Source of the DNA: an uncultured cyanobacterium
GTDB taxonomy: Bacteria; Cyanobacteriota; Cyanobacteriia; PCC-6307; Cyanobiaceae
Assembly: GCA_903928835.1 (NCBI GenBank)
Contig: CAIYSK010000230.1
Location: 1-6,148 of the forward strand
Length of the DNA: 6,148 nucleotides
Direction: 5' to 3'
The notes beneath the pieces are model-generated. The model saw only the letters and a program-made list of their open reading frames with translations, was not told where the DNA came from and ran no database searches. Shown here piece after piece: positions 1-4,997 of this stretch. Position numbers and translations under genes: made by a program. Positions within the stretch are counted from its first letter, which is position 1. Every line of letters starts with the position of its first letter.

Positions 1-9
1 ATCCGCGAG

Positions 10-1755
10 ATGGATGCTGCCCTGGCCGATCCGGTCTTTGGCCCCAGCCGGTCCGAGGGATTAGCAGCCCTGGTCGCGGTAGTGCCAACCCAACAGCACG
101 ACCTAGGGGCCCTACTGGTCGATGAGCTGGCCCGCCTCGATCGCCGCATCCGTTCAGCGCGCAACCGCGAACACCAGTTTGTGCTCCATGGTTACTCTCG
201 GCTGCTGGATCTCGAGCGCTTGCTCTATCTCCTGCGCCTGCTGAGCCGCTTCCCGGATCTAGCTGCCAGCGATCCAGCCACCGCAGCCGAATTAGAAGCG
301 ATCGTTTCGCCCCTGCCGCCCGGAGATCTCGCCGATCGCGCTGCGGCCTTCCTGCGCCGGCTCCATGGCAGTTGCTACGGAGACGCCACCGCCCTGCGCG
401 CTGATCTAGCCTGGCTGGAGGGCAACGGCTTCTGCAGCGCTGAGCCATCCCTTGGCCCCATCCAGCCGCCACCGGAACCAGCAGCAGTTCTAGAGACAGC
501 AGCGCCCCAGGCCACAGGCGGTGGCCCCTGGGTGGGTGGCGTGAATGGGGGCTACCCGCCCCTGGCCGACGTCCAGGTGTTCCAACGGGTGTTTGTGTTC
601 CTGCGCCACCTGCTGCAGCAACCGTTTGACCGCCAGGCCGGCACCCCATTGCCCGAGCACCTAATCGCCCAGAGCGAAACGATTCCCGGCGCCTACCTCC
701 CCGGTGAGGCGGCCACCCTGCGCAAGGACCTCGAAAAGCTGCTCACCCCCTATGGCTTCCGCTCGCGCAACGACAACGTGCGCCACGGCTACGCCATCGG
801 CACCGCCCTGCTCTCGGCCAACCGCTTGCGGGAGATCCATGGCCTGGTTAGCCAGGCCGCCGGCAGGCTGGCCGATCCCAGCGCCCAAGGCCTCCTAGGC
901 GAACTCGAGCAACGGCTGCAGTGGGGCGGAATCGCCATCGACCAGGCCTCGCCAGTGCGTGCCTTTGCCAACCGCTCCATCGTCGATGCCTCCTTGGTCC
1001 GTCCCGATTGCCTGGCAGCGGAGCGGCAGGCCGAACGACTGGAAACCGCGATTGTCGAGCGGCGCCGCATCGAGCTCGAGCGCTACAGCTCGGTGGCCTC
1101 CTTTGCCGATAGCCCCACGGGCAGTTTCCGCGTCTGGCCGCTGCAACTGCTCTTCCACAACATCGGCTGGTACCTCGTCTTTGAAGACGACAACGTCGGC
1201 CGCGAGGAAGGCCTGATCCGCTGCGAACGGCTCGATCGCCTTGCCCTGCGCCACAGCGAGGACCGCTATCGCCGCGGCGAGGAGGCCCACAGCAAGGGCC
1301 TGCAGCGTCTCCAGACCCTGCTGCACCACAGCGGCGGCATCTATTTCGGCGACAACCTCGATGCCCAGCTGCTGCTCTGCCATAGCTCCCCTCAGCAGCG
1401 GGCTAAGGCCCTGGTGACCCTGCGCTTTTGCTGCCAGGGCTGGAGCTTTGCCTTCATTCGCGAGGGTCTGCAGCGCTACCCGATCGAGCACACCCGCTAC
1501 TCCAAACGCCTCAACGGCGATCAGTGGTGGCACCACCCCAAGGCACCCCATGTCCTCGATCCAGGCGACCCAGCAGGCTCCCACCCATACCCGGTAGAGC
1601 TGGATCTCCCCCCCTGGACCGTGCAACGCGACATCGACCTGCGCAACTGGCTCTTTGGCTTTGGCGCCGGCATCCGCATCGAGAGCCCCATCGAGCTGCG
1701 GGAGGAACACCAGCAACGGCTACAGGACGCGTTAGCGGTGTATGGGCAGACTTGA
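10..1755 (+). CDS. WYL-domain transcriptional regulator with two winged-helix-like regions (5' end probably outside the window)
   Basis: This is a probable DNA-binding regulator of the WYL family, whose C-terminal domains sense a ligand, often a nucleic acid or nucleotide. Numbering from the ATG at 10, residues about 110-142 (ending ALRADLAWLEGNGF) and 188-265 (with TLRKDLEKLLTPYGF) both resemble winged helix-turn-helix segments. A Gly-rich linker lies at about 169-182. The WYL domain spans about 350-412 and contains the literal signature in IGWYLVFED (W387, Y388, L389), preceded by VWPLQLLFHN. The WCX-like C-terminal domain covers about 467-578, with VTLRF near its start and LRNWLFGFGAGIRIESP followed by a helical end. 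At 581 residues it is longer than the common 300-350-residue members because of the N-terminal extension. The frame is open through bases 1-9 and no ribosome-binding site can be seen, so the true start may lie upstream. WYL proteins in cyanobacteria include repressors of CRISPR-Cas operons, but no such target is present here. The family call is firm; the target is unknown. Confidence 0.87.
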   Translation: MDAALADPVFGPSRSEGLAALVAVVPTQQHDLGALLVDELARLDRRIRSARNREHQFVLHGYSRLLDLERLLYLLRLLSRFPDLAASDPATAAELEAIVSPLPPGDLADRAAAFLRRLHGSCYGDATALRADLAWLEGNGFCSAEPSLGPIQPPPEPAAVLETAAPQATGGGPWVGGVNGGYPPLADVQVFQRVFVFLRHLLQQPFDRQAGTPLPEHLIAQSETIPGAYLPGEAATLRKDLEKLLTPYGFRSRNDNVRHGYAIGTALLSANRLREIHGLVSQAAGRLADPSAQGLLGELEQRLQWGGIAIDQASPVRAFANRSIVDASLVRPDCLAAERQAERLETAIVERRRIELERYSSVASFADSPTGSFRVWPLQLLFHNIGWYLVFEDDNVGREEGLIRCERLDRLALRHSEDRYRRGEEAHSKGLQRLQTLLHHSGGIYFGDNLDAQLLLCHSSPQQRAKALVTLRFCCQGWSFAFIREGLQRYPIEHTRYSKRLNGDQWWHHPKAPHVLDPGDPAGSHPYPVELDLPPWTVQRDIDLRNWLFGFGAGIRIESPIELREEHQQRLQDALAVYGQT

Positions 1756-1960
1756 ACCAGCGCCTACCTCAGTTCAGAGCAAGGGCCCGGCGCTGATTGT
1801 GGGAGGCCTGCTCGATCGCTTTCAACGCGACGGCCCCATCCCGTAGCTCTTAGGGGAGGCTTTCCAGAACGGCTGGCTTAGCCCCCGCCCGAATACCAAG
1901 CCAGACCTTGCTTGGCTTAATGCCGGGTCCACTTACAGCAAGAATGGGTTAAATAGCTGA
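1742..1960 (+). pseudogene. TAG-interrupted reading frame, possible remnant of a lost gene
   Basis: A frame begins at ATG 1742, overlapping the last 14 bases of the WYL gene. It runs 34 codons to a TAG at 1844-1846, then stays open in the same frame for 37 more codons to TGA at 1958-1960. The first part contains ALIVGGLLDRFQRDGPIP, which has natural-looking composition and mostly GC-ending codons. The part after the TAG contains GEAFQNGWLSPRPNTKPDL. The overlapping start is typical of a downstream operon partner, so this may be the decayed front of a gene once co-transcribed with the regulator. I recognise no family. High GC makes chance open frames common, so a non-coding origin is quite possible, and a real 34-residue peptide is a third option. 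Confidence 0.25.
1896..1915. terminator. Small hairpin downstream of the WYL gene
   Basis: CCAAGC (1896-1901) and GCTTGG (1910-1915) pair around an 8-base loop. An alternative register pairs AAGCCA with TGGCTT. There is no T-run on either side, so it is at best a weak or factor-dependent terminator for the regulator transcript. Confidence 0.2.
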
Positions 1961-1977
1961 ATGGCTTAGTGAAATGG

Positions 1978-1987
1978 GAATCGATTC
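1978..1987. promoter_or_regulatory. 10-base perfect palindrome upstream of the coiled-coil gene, possible operator
   Basis: GAATCGATTC at 1978-1987 equals its own reverse complement. It lies about 40 bases before the first possible start of the next gene, where a promoter-bound dimeric regulator could sit. No convincing -35/-10 pair was found around it, so the operator role is only a guess. Confidence 0.15.
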
Positions 1988-2028
1988 GTGACAAGCCCAA
2001 AGACTGTGCGACCATCACTTAGCATTTC

Positions 2029-2568
2029 ATGCAGTCAGGAGGTAAAGACCAAGATCCGATGGCCGAAAACCAGCAAGAAGAGTTGAGTCTCCTAGTGCCA
2101 AACCCTGAGTCGCGCCCAGTGGCTCCTGAAGCTGCCAAGGCCCCTCTGGAGTGCAAGGGCATCCGCGCAACCACGGATTTCCCCGCAGATTTGAGCAAAC
2201 TGAGCCGAGAGCAGATCGAGCACCACTACAAAGCGATGCGCAATAGCCATGCCTCGCTCACCCGCTCCCGTGCCCAGCTTCAGCTCCGTTCTAAGGAACT
2301 CACGGTTGCACGGGAGAAGTTCATGAAAACTCTTAGTGGCTACGAGATCCGCTTGATGGCACTGGGACAGGAGAAGGCGGAGGCTCTCCGAATCGCCCAG
2401 GACATGCACAGGGAGCTGGAGGCTTTTGAGGACAAGCAACTGGCCCTCGATGGCCTGCTCAAGGAACTCGACGCTGCCAAGGAAGAAGCCGGCTACTGGG
2501 GAATCTTCAACATCAACCGGCTGATCGAACGCATGCGGCGCCTGCTGAGTGGAGCGAGCGAGGGCTGA
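2029..2568 (+). CDS. Coiled-coil protein of unknown function, first gene of a coupled pair
   Basis: I do not recognise this 179-residue protein (169 residues if it starts at the ATG at 2059, which has a Shine-Dalgarno-like sequence upstream). It has no signal peptide or membrane segment and is probably cytoplasmic. Residues 1-50 are Pro/Glu/Ala-rich and likely disordered. From about 56 to 150 it is a nearly uninterrupted charged helix with heptad-like spacing, including SLTRSRAQLQLRSKELTVAR and MHRELEAFEDKQLALDGLL, consistent with a dimeric coiled coil. A short GYWGIFNINRLIERMRRLL segment (about 155-173) may be an amphipathic docking helix. Its TGA overlaps the next gene's ATG by one base (TGATG, 2566-2570), so the two are almost certainly co-translated and may interact. 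Codon use is less GC-biased than in the WYL gene or the module on the right, suggesting a separate origin. A structural or scaffold role is only a guess. Confidence 0.75.
   Translation: MQSGGKDQDPMAENQQEELSLLVPNPESRPVAPEAAKAPLECKGIRATTDFPADLSKLSREQIEHHYKAMRNSHASLTRSRAQLQLRSKELTVAREKFMKTLSGYEIRLMALGQEKAEALRIAQDMHRELEAFEDKQLALDGLLKELDAAKEEAGYWGIFNINRLIERMRRLLSGASEG
2037..2043 (+). promoter_or_regulatory. Shine-Dalgarno-like AGGAGGT before the ATG at 2059
   Basis: AGGAGGT at 2037-2043 is the only near-perfect Shine-Dalgarno sequence that I noticed in the window. It lies inside the reading frame begun at 2029 and 15 bases before the in-frame ATG at 2059. The spacing is longer than optimal. It nevertheless suggests that translation starts at 2059, which would remove ten residues from the longest reading of the coiled-coil protein. 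Confidence 0.35.
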
Positions 2569-3062
2569 TGGGGGAGCTGAGCGATCGCTTTGGAGACCTG
2601 ATGGCTCGAATGGCCAAGGGAGATGCGGAGTTGTTCCGTGTGGTGGGCGAACAGAACTCTGCAATTCGTCAGCTGGTAGAGGAAGTGGTTCCAGCTAGCC
2701 CTGCTCGGGAATTGGAGGCAGTTGCCCTGAATGCTGGCCCCCAGCCCCTCTTTCCTGCGGATCAGTGCACTCAAACAGCCCTCAAGGCACGTTTCGGGTC
2801 GGCTTCCGCCGCCCACGCTTATTTGGAAGTAGCCCTAGGCCCCGCTCCTACGAAGAAAAAGACCTGGCTGCATCTGAGCGCCGTGTTTGAGAGTGGAACC
2901 TGGCCGACGCAGGCCCGTGCAGCGGCACGATCTGTATCGAGTCACAGTGGCATCAGCGAAGAAGCCCTATCCCAGCTGGAGTCGCGGTTGCTTCGGCGCA
3001 TCGATGAATTGGAAGATCGATTGATAGCTTCACTAAAGGAGCTTGTGCAGGGCAAGGCCTAA
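2568..3062 (+). CDS. Uncharacterised protein, second gene of the coupled pair
   Basis: This 164-residue protein belongs to no family I recognise. Its ATG overlaps the TGA of the upstream coiled-coil gene by one base, a classic re-initiation arrangement, so the two products are probably made in fixed proportion and may bind each other. Residues 1-45 form an amphipathic, mostly acidic helix region (SDRFGDLMARMAKGDAELF, then AIRQLVEEVV). The middle, about 70-110, has a compact-looking ALKARFGSASAAHAYLEVAL segment followed by KKKTWLHLSAVFESG, possibly a small DNA- or protein-binding fold. Residues 128-160 form a second helix with heptad spacing (EEALSQLESRLLRRIDELED). There is no signal peptide or membrane segment. 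A complete HIP1 octamer (GCGATCGC) lies at 2581-2588 near its start. Coding status is well supported by the overlap and amino-acid composition; its function is unknown. Confidence 0.72.
   Translation: MGELSDRFGDLMARMAKGDAELFRVVGEQNSAIRQLVEEVVPASPARELEAVALNAGPQPLFPADQCTQTALKARFGSASAAHAYLEVALGPAPTKKKTWLHLSAVFESGTWPTQARAAARSVSSHSGISEEALSQLESRLLRRIDELEDRLIASLKELVQGKA
2581..2588. other. HIP1 highly iterated palindrome
   Basis: GCGATCGC matches the HIP1 octamer over-represented in many cyanobacterial genomes. Partial CGATCGC forms recur elsewhere, for example near 138, 332, 1231, 1811, 4667 and 4911. This supports a cyanobacterial host but has no assigned gene-specific role. Confidence 0.8.
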
Positions 3063-3068
3063 ACGACA

Positions 3069-3108
3069 TGGCTAGCAATTTCGAAATTGAACAACAACTT
3101 CCTAGCCA
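3069..3108. repeat. Nested palindrome directly after the coupled gene pair
   Basis: A 14-base perfect palindrome, CAATTTCGAAATTG (3076-3089), lies inside a 7-base perfect inverted repeat, TGGCTAG (3069-3075) and CTAGCCA (3102-3108). The element begins 7 bases after the stop of the gene pair and ends 5 bases before the minus-strand stop of the truncated nuclease fragment. It could be a hairpin terminator without a T-run, a binding site for a dimeric protein, or a recombination site. The position at an apparent breakpoint makes the last of these worth considering. Confidence 0.5.
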
Positions 3109-3112
3109 GAAT

Positions 3113-3265
3113 TCAAAAGCCCCTCTCCAGCACGCTGATCGTGTCGCCATCCCCGATCGAGAGCACCTTGGCAGCCGTTGCCGCTTGGCAGAAGGGGCCA
3201 AGGGCAGCTAGGGACAAGCCCGCCCGGACCATCAGGGGTTTCGGGGACTTCTGCATCCCTGTCAT
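3113..3265 (-). pseudogene. Truncated staphylococcal-nuclease-like (thermonuclease) gene, 5' fragment
   Basis: Read on the minus strand, this frame gives a short N-terminal segment with possible Met starts at 3265, 3256 and 3232. The last gives a positively charged start and a hydrophobic stretch (VRAGLSLAALGPFCQAATA) resembling a Sec signal peptide. It is followed at once by AAKVLSIGDGDTISVLERG. The VLSIGDGDT strand motif is the conserved beginning of staphylococcal-nuclease (SNase) domains, where the Asp residues contribute to the Ca2+ site. Family members continue with the VRLxxIDAPE motif and roughly 100 more residues. Here a TGA at 3113-3115 ends the frame six residues after the motif-bearing strand, and no other minus-strand frame nearby restores the domain. 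The catalytic Arg and Glu region is missing, so the product would be inactive. The break coincides with the palindromic element at 3069-3108, suggesting loss by recombination. The gene-family call rests on one motif plus the signal peptide. Confidence 0.6.
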
Positions 3266-3281
3266 CAGAAGCAATGCCAAT

Positions 3282-3296
3282 GGGCCTAACCGGCCC
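3282..3296. other. Short GC hairpin between divergent small genes
   Basis: GGGCC (3282-3286) and GGCCC (3292-3296) pair around TAACC. The hairpin lies in the 78 bases between the start of the minus-strand nuclease fragment and the plus-strand gene at 3344. It could affect either leader or be chance in GC-rich DNA. Confidence 0.2.
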
Positions 3297-3343
3297 TCGC
3301 CCCAGGCTATTGCCCCCTTGAGCGTTTGTACTACCCTCGCCCC

Positions 3344-3622
3344 ATGGACTTCCGCCCGGGCGAACTGGTCGCGGTCAGGGCCGGCAGCCACTGGCCCGAG
3401 CTGGTCGGCCGCATCCAGATGATCCATGCCCAGGGCCATCCCATTTGGCTGGCGGTCCTGGATGTCGATACGGGCGATGTCTTGGGGGTCCCCACCAGCC
3501 ATGTGATCGGCAAGCTCGAGAACTTCGATCCAGCCCCAAAGGAGTGGACCGAACCCGAGGGGCCCATGGAGAGCTTTGGCTTTGAGGAATGGCCGGGGGT
3601 GGGGGTCGTCTATGCCGATTGA
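3344..3622 (+). CDS. Small hypothetical protein with a KOW/SH3-like beta-barrel start
   Basis: This is a 92-residue protein of unknown function, taken from the ATG at 3344; an in-frame TTG at 3326 would add six residues. The N-terminal half alternates as expected for a small beta barrel: FRPGELVAVRAG, then LVGRIQMIHAQGHPIWLAVL, then DVDTGDVLGVPTSHVIG. This resembles the KOW/SH3-type folds found in ribosome-, RNA- or DNA-associated proteins, but the resemblance is to the pattern, not to a named family. The C-terminal third is acidic and aromatic-rich (PMESFGFEEWPGVGVV). Codons are strongly GC-ending, like the main genes of the window. No Shine-Dalgarno sequence is visible, which is common in cyanobacteria. 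It is divergent from the nuclease fragment and lies 59 bases before the next small gene. The coding call is fairly safe; the function is not known. Confidence 0.65.
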   Translation: MDFRPGELVAVRAGSHWPELVGRIQMIHAQGHPIWLAVLDVDTGDVLGVPTSHVIGKLENFDPAPKEWTEPEGPMESFGFEEWPGVGVVYAD

Positions 3623-3681
3623 TCCAATACAGAAAGCTGGCCGTTACCGAGGGAAGCTAGGCAGACGAATCCGGCCACCCT

Positions 3682-3873
3682 ATGGACAAGCGCGAGAAAC
3701 GACTGGTAGACCTCCAGGACCAGTTGGAGGTCTTGCGCATTCTCATTGGTTCGACAAAAAAGGATTCGCCCCAGCAGTGCCACCTCATCGATTCCTACTG
3801 GCCCATGCTTGCTGACGTGCATGCGCTTACCGAGGAATTAAGTGATGAGCGGATTGAAAACTGTAGTTACTAG
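3682..3873 (+). CDS. Small helical hypothetical protein
   Basis: This is a candidate gene for a 63-residue protein. The N-terminal half (KREKRLVDLQDQLEVLRILI) is a charged amphipathic helix with coiled-coil character. A polar turn (STKKDSPQQ) follows, then a second helix (LADVHALTEELSDERIE). This two-helix layout is typical of small adaptor or toxin-antitoxin-associated proteins, but I recognise no specific family. It starts 59 bases after the preceding small gene without a clear Shine-Dalgarno sequence, and its codon use is less GC-biased than that of its neighbours. The plausible helix pattern favours a real gene; the short length and the overlapping minus-strand frame leave doubt. Confidence 0.45.
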   Translation: MDKREKRLVDLQDQLEVLRILIGSTKKDSPQQCHLIDSYWPMLADVHALTEELSDERIENCSY

Positions 3874-3907
3874 AGAAGTCGTCCTATTTGTCCCTAGTTC
3901 GGCAGCT

Positions 3908-3929
3908 AAAGGGGCCCTGCCTCGGCCCC
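3908..3929 (-). terminator. Possible intrinsic terminator for a minus-strand transcript
   Basis: GGGGCC (3911-3916) and GGCCCC (3924-3929) pair around a 7-base loop. On the minus strand the stem is followed by TTT (3910-3908), whereas on the plus strand it is followed by GAATC. The short T-run makes the minus strand the better reading, but it could also weakly end the plus-strand small gene that stops at 3873. Confidence 0.3.
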
Positions 3930-3973
3930 GAATCAACTGGGGAAAGCCCAGGAATCAATTTCCCTCAAACCAT

Positions 3974-4130
3974 CCGGCGGCTGGGCTGGATTGTGTCAGG
4001 CGGCGCAAGGGCGTTGCGAGTGCGGCTGCGCCGCACCCTTGCCCTCGCCTGATGTTCTGTGAACGCCGCCGCCGGGGGGCTGGTGCTGTGGGGGCACCAT
4101 GCCAGGGCTCCACTCCCGCTGCTGCGGTGG
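3974..4130. ncRNA. Dense inverted-repeat element, candidate structured RNA or palindromic repeat (strand uncertain)
   Basis: An 8-base perfect outer stem, CCGGCGGC (3974-3981) with GCCGCCGG (4068-4075), encloses a long hairpin at 3996-4052. That hairpin is built from TCAGGCG with CGCCTGA, AGGGC (4008-4012) with GCCCT (4041-4045), and GTGCGGC with GCCGCAC around a TGC loop. This gives 19 pairs with small bulges. A second hairpin follows at 4078-4103 (TGGTGC with GCACCA plus GGC with GCC across one bulged base). A third lies at 4110-4130 (CCAC with GTGG, then CGC with GCG). AGGGCTCC occurs twice (4104-4111, 4134-4141), flanking the third hairpin. It does not match 4.5S/SRP RNA, tmRNA or RNase P RNA signatures I know. 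The alternatives are a dispersed palindromic repeat or chance pairing in GC-rich DNA, though the amount of perfect nested pairing argues against chance. Confidence 0.4.
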
Positions 4131-4174
4131 CGAAGGGCTCCCAAGGCGGGCACCGATCAATCAGTGAAATTACG

Positions 4175-4204
4175 GATCTATCTTGCTTTCTTTTGTGATG
4201 GCAA
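4175..4204 (-). promoter_or_regulatory. Weak promoter-like pair reading leftward into the inverted-repeat element
   Basis: On the minus strand TTGCCA (4204-4199, five of six matches to TTGACA) is followed after 18 bases by TAGATC (4180-4175, three of six matches to TATAAT). It sits in the AT-rich patch and would start a transcript near 4168, covering the inverted repeats and ending at the hairpin at 3911-3929. The -10 is poor, so this is only suggestive. Confidence 0.18.
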
Positions 4205-4351
4205 TTCGTCATTAAGAACGCCCTGATAATAACATAAGTCCCGCCCGATCCGGCCCCACTGTTCCATCTTTTTGGTTCACCCTAAACCCTTTGGCCAGCC
4301 TCAAAGATCACCCTTCCTAATCAGCCAGACTGGCCCGTAGTACGCCCGTAT

Positions 4352-4360
4352 TGGTAGAAT
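4352..4360 (+). promoter_or_regulatory. Possible extended -10 promoter for the SLOG-Gp157-Rad52 module
   Basis: TGGTAGAAT fits the extended -10 form TGnTATAAT with one mismatch in the hexamer. There is no good -35 at the usual distance, which extended -10 promoters tolerate. Transcription would begin near 4367, giving a leader of about 98 bases before the ATG at 4465. Confidence 0.28.
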
Positions 4361-4464
4361 TAAGGCCACCAGGAAGGCCAGCAAAGAGCTGGGTTTTATC
4401 CTCCCATCCCGCCCCCACAAGGCGCTGATCGGAGCTTGGTGCGTTGTTGTTTTGCCTGTAGCCA

Positions 4465-4953
4465 ATGGCTCAGATCCTTGATTTCCATGCCGCCGCCTTG
4501 GCGCGCTCCCGCTGTTATCCCCCTGGCAGTGATTCAGGCCCCCTAGTGGTCGTGGCCGGTGGCGGCCGTGCACTCGATTGGCCTAGCGATCAAGTCGCCG
4601 CCGCCCTGCTACAGGCCACTGCCGGCCGCCCCGTTGCACTCCTCCTCCATGGCGGCGCCCGCGGTGCCGATCGCCTGATCGAGCAAGCCGCCCGCTCCCT
4701 GGCCTGGCCGGTGGAGGTGATCGGTGCCGAATGGGGCCGCTATGGCCGTGCCGCCGGGCCCCTGCGCAATGGCCTGCTGCTGCGCCGGGCCCTGGATGAG
4801 GCCACGCCGGTCCAGGCCTCGGTGCTGGTGGTCGCCTTCCCCGGCGCCGCAGGCACTGCCTCCCTGGTGCGCCAGGCCCGCCACCTAATCGCCGCCGATG
4901 GCGAGCCGATCGCCCTGGTCGAGATCCAGCCCCCAGGTCCTGAGGGCTCCTAG
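4465..4953 (+). CDS. YspA/YpsA-related SLOG-family protein (DUF2493-like)
   Basis: This 162-residue Rossmann-like protein belongs to the SLOG superfamily of predicted nucleotide-derivative binders. After a 26-residue leader, the first strand and glycine loop read VVVAGGGR (28-35). The hallmark HGGARGADRLIEQAAR follows at 62-77, then EWGRYGRAAGPLRN (89-102) and VVAFPGAAGTASLVRQAR (122-139). The GGARGAD, AGP-RN and FPG-GT-V-QAR motifs are those expected of YspA-related (DUF2493-type) proteins. Members of this superfamily are frequent in phages and mobile elements and have been proposed, from comparative genomics, to act in nucleotide-based signalling or defence. No specific reaction can be assigned. 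The ATG at 4465 has no Shine-Dalgarno sequence but is the only sensible start before the first strand. The stop is 44 bases before the next gene, so co-transcription with the Gp157 gene is likely. Confidence 0.82.
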   Translation: MAQILDFHAAALARSRCYPPGSDSGPLVVVAGGGRALDWPSDQVAAALLQATAGRPVALLLHGGARGADRLIEQAARSLAWPVEVIGAEWGRYGRAAGPLRNGLLLRRALDEATPVQASVLVVAFPGAAGTASLVRQARHLIAADGEPIALVEIQPPGPEGS

Positions 4954-4997
4954 GGCCTGTCTTCCGTTGTTTGTTTCCAGCCCTTTGCCCTAAGCCC

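Larger units (their letters stand above)
3874..4464. other. 591-base region without a convincing gene
   Basis: Neither strand has a frame here that looks like a protein: the candidates are rich in Arg, Pro, Cys and His in the manner of out-of-frame GC-rich DNA. The left part (3911-4130) is packed with inverted repeats, listed separately. Positions 4155-4240 are noticeably AT-rich, and 4240-4464 is mixed, holding a possible extended -10 promoter for the gene at 4465 and a short aaggcca direct repeat near 4362 and 4375. No tRNA-like TTCGA arm and no mobile-element end were found. Confidence 0.6.

Noticed and set aside
895..1716. 273-codon minus-strand frame opposite the WYL gene
   Set aside because: It is the antisense shadow of a well-supported domain protein; its translation is repetitive Ala/Gly/Val without a recognisable motif.
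1756..2028. Search for the missing 3' half of the truncated nuclease on the minus strand
   Set aside because: All three minus-strand frames were read; none gives the VRLxxIDAPE motif or a typical SNase C-terminus, so no claim that the gene was split by this block can be made.
3576..3815. Plus-strand 79-codon frame overlapping both small genes
   Set aside because: It straddles the end of one plausible gene and most of another in a different frame, and its translation is low-complexity Arg/Gly/Pro.
3955..4212. Minus-strand 85-codon frame and overlapping plus-strand frame in the gene-free region
   Set aside because: Composition is Arg/Pro/Ala/Cys-rich with no motif, and the frames are explained by GC-rich inverted repeats lacking stop codons.
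4301..4573. Minus-strand frame ending in a hydrophobic stretch (LLAFLVALILPIRAYYGPVW) that resembles a membrane helix
   Set aside because: The segment uses codons rare in this DNA (ATA, CTA, TTA, AGG) and has no good start near it; upstream it overlaps the SLOG gene. It is probably chance, though a small membrane protein is not fully excluded.
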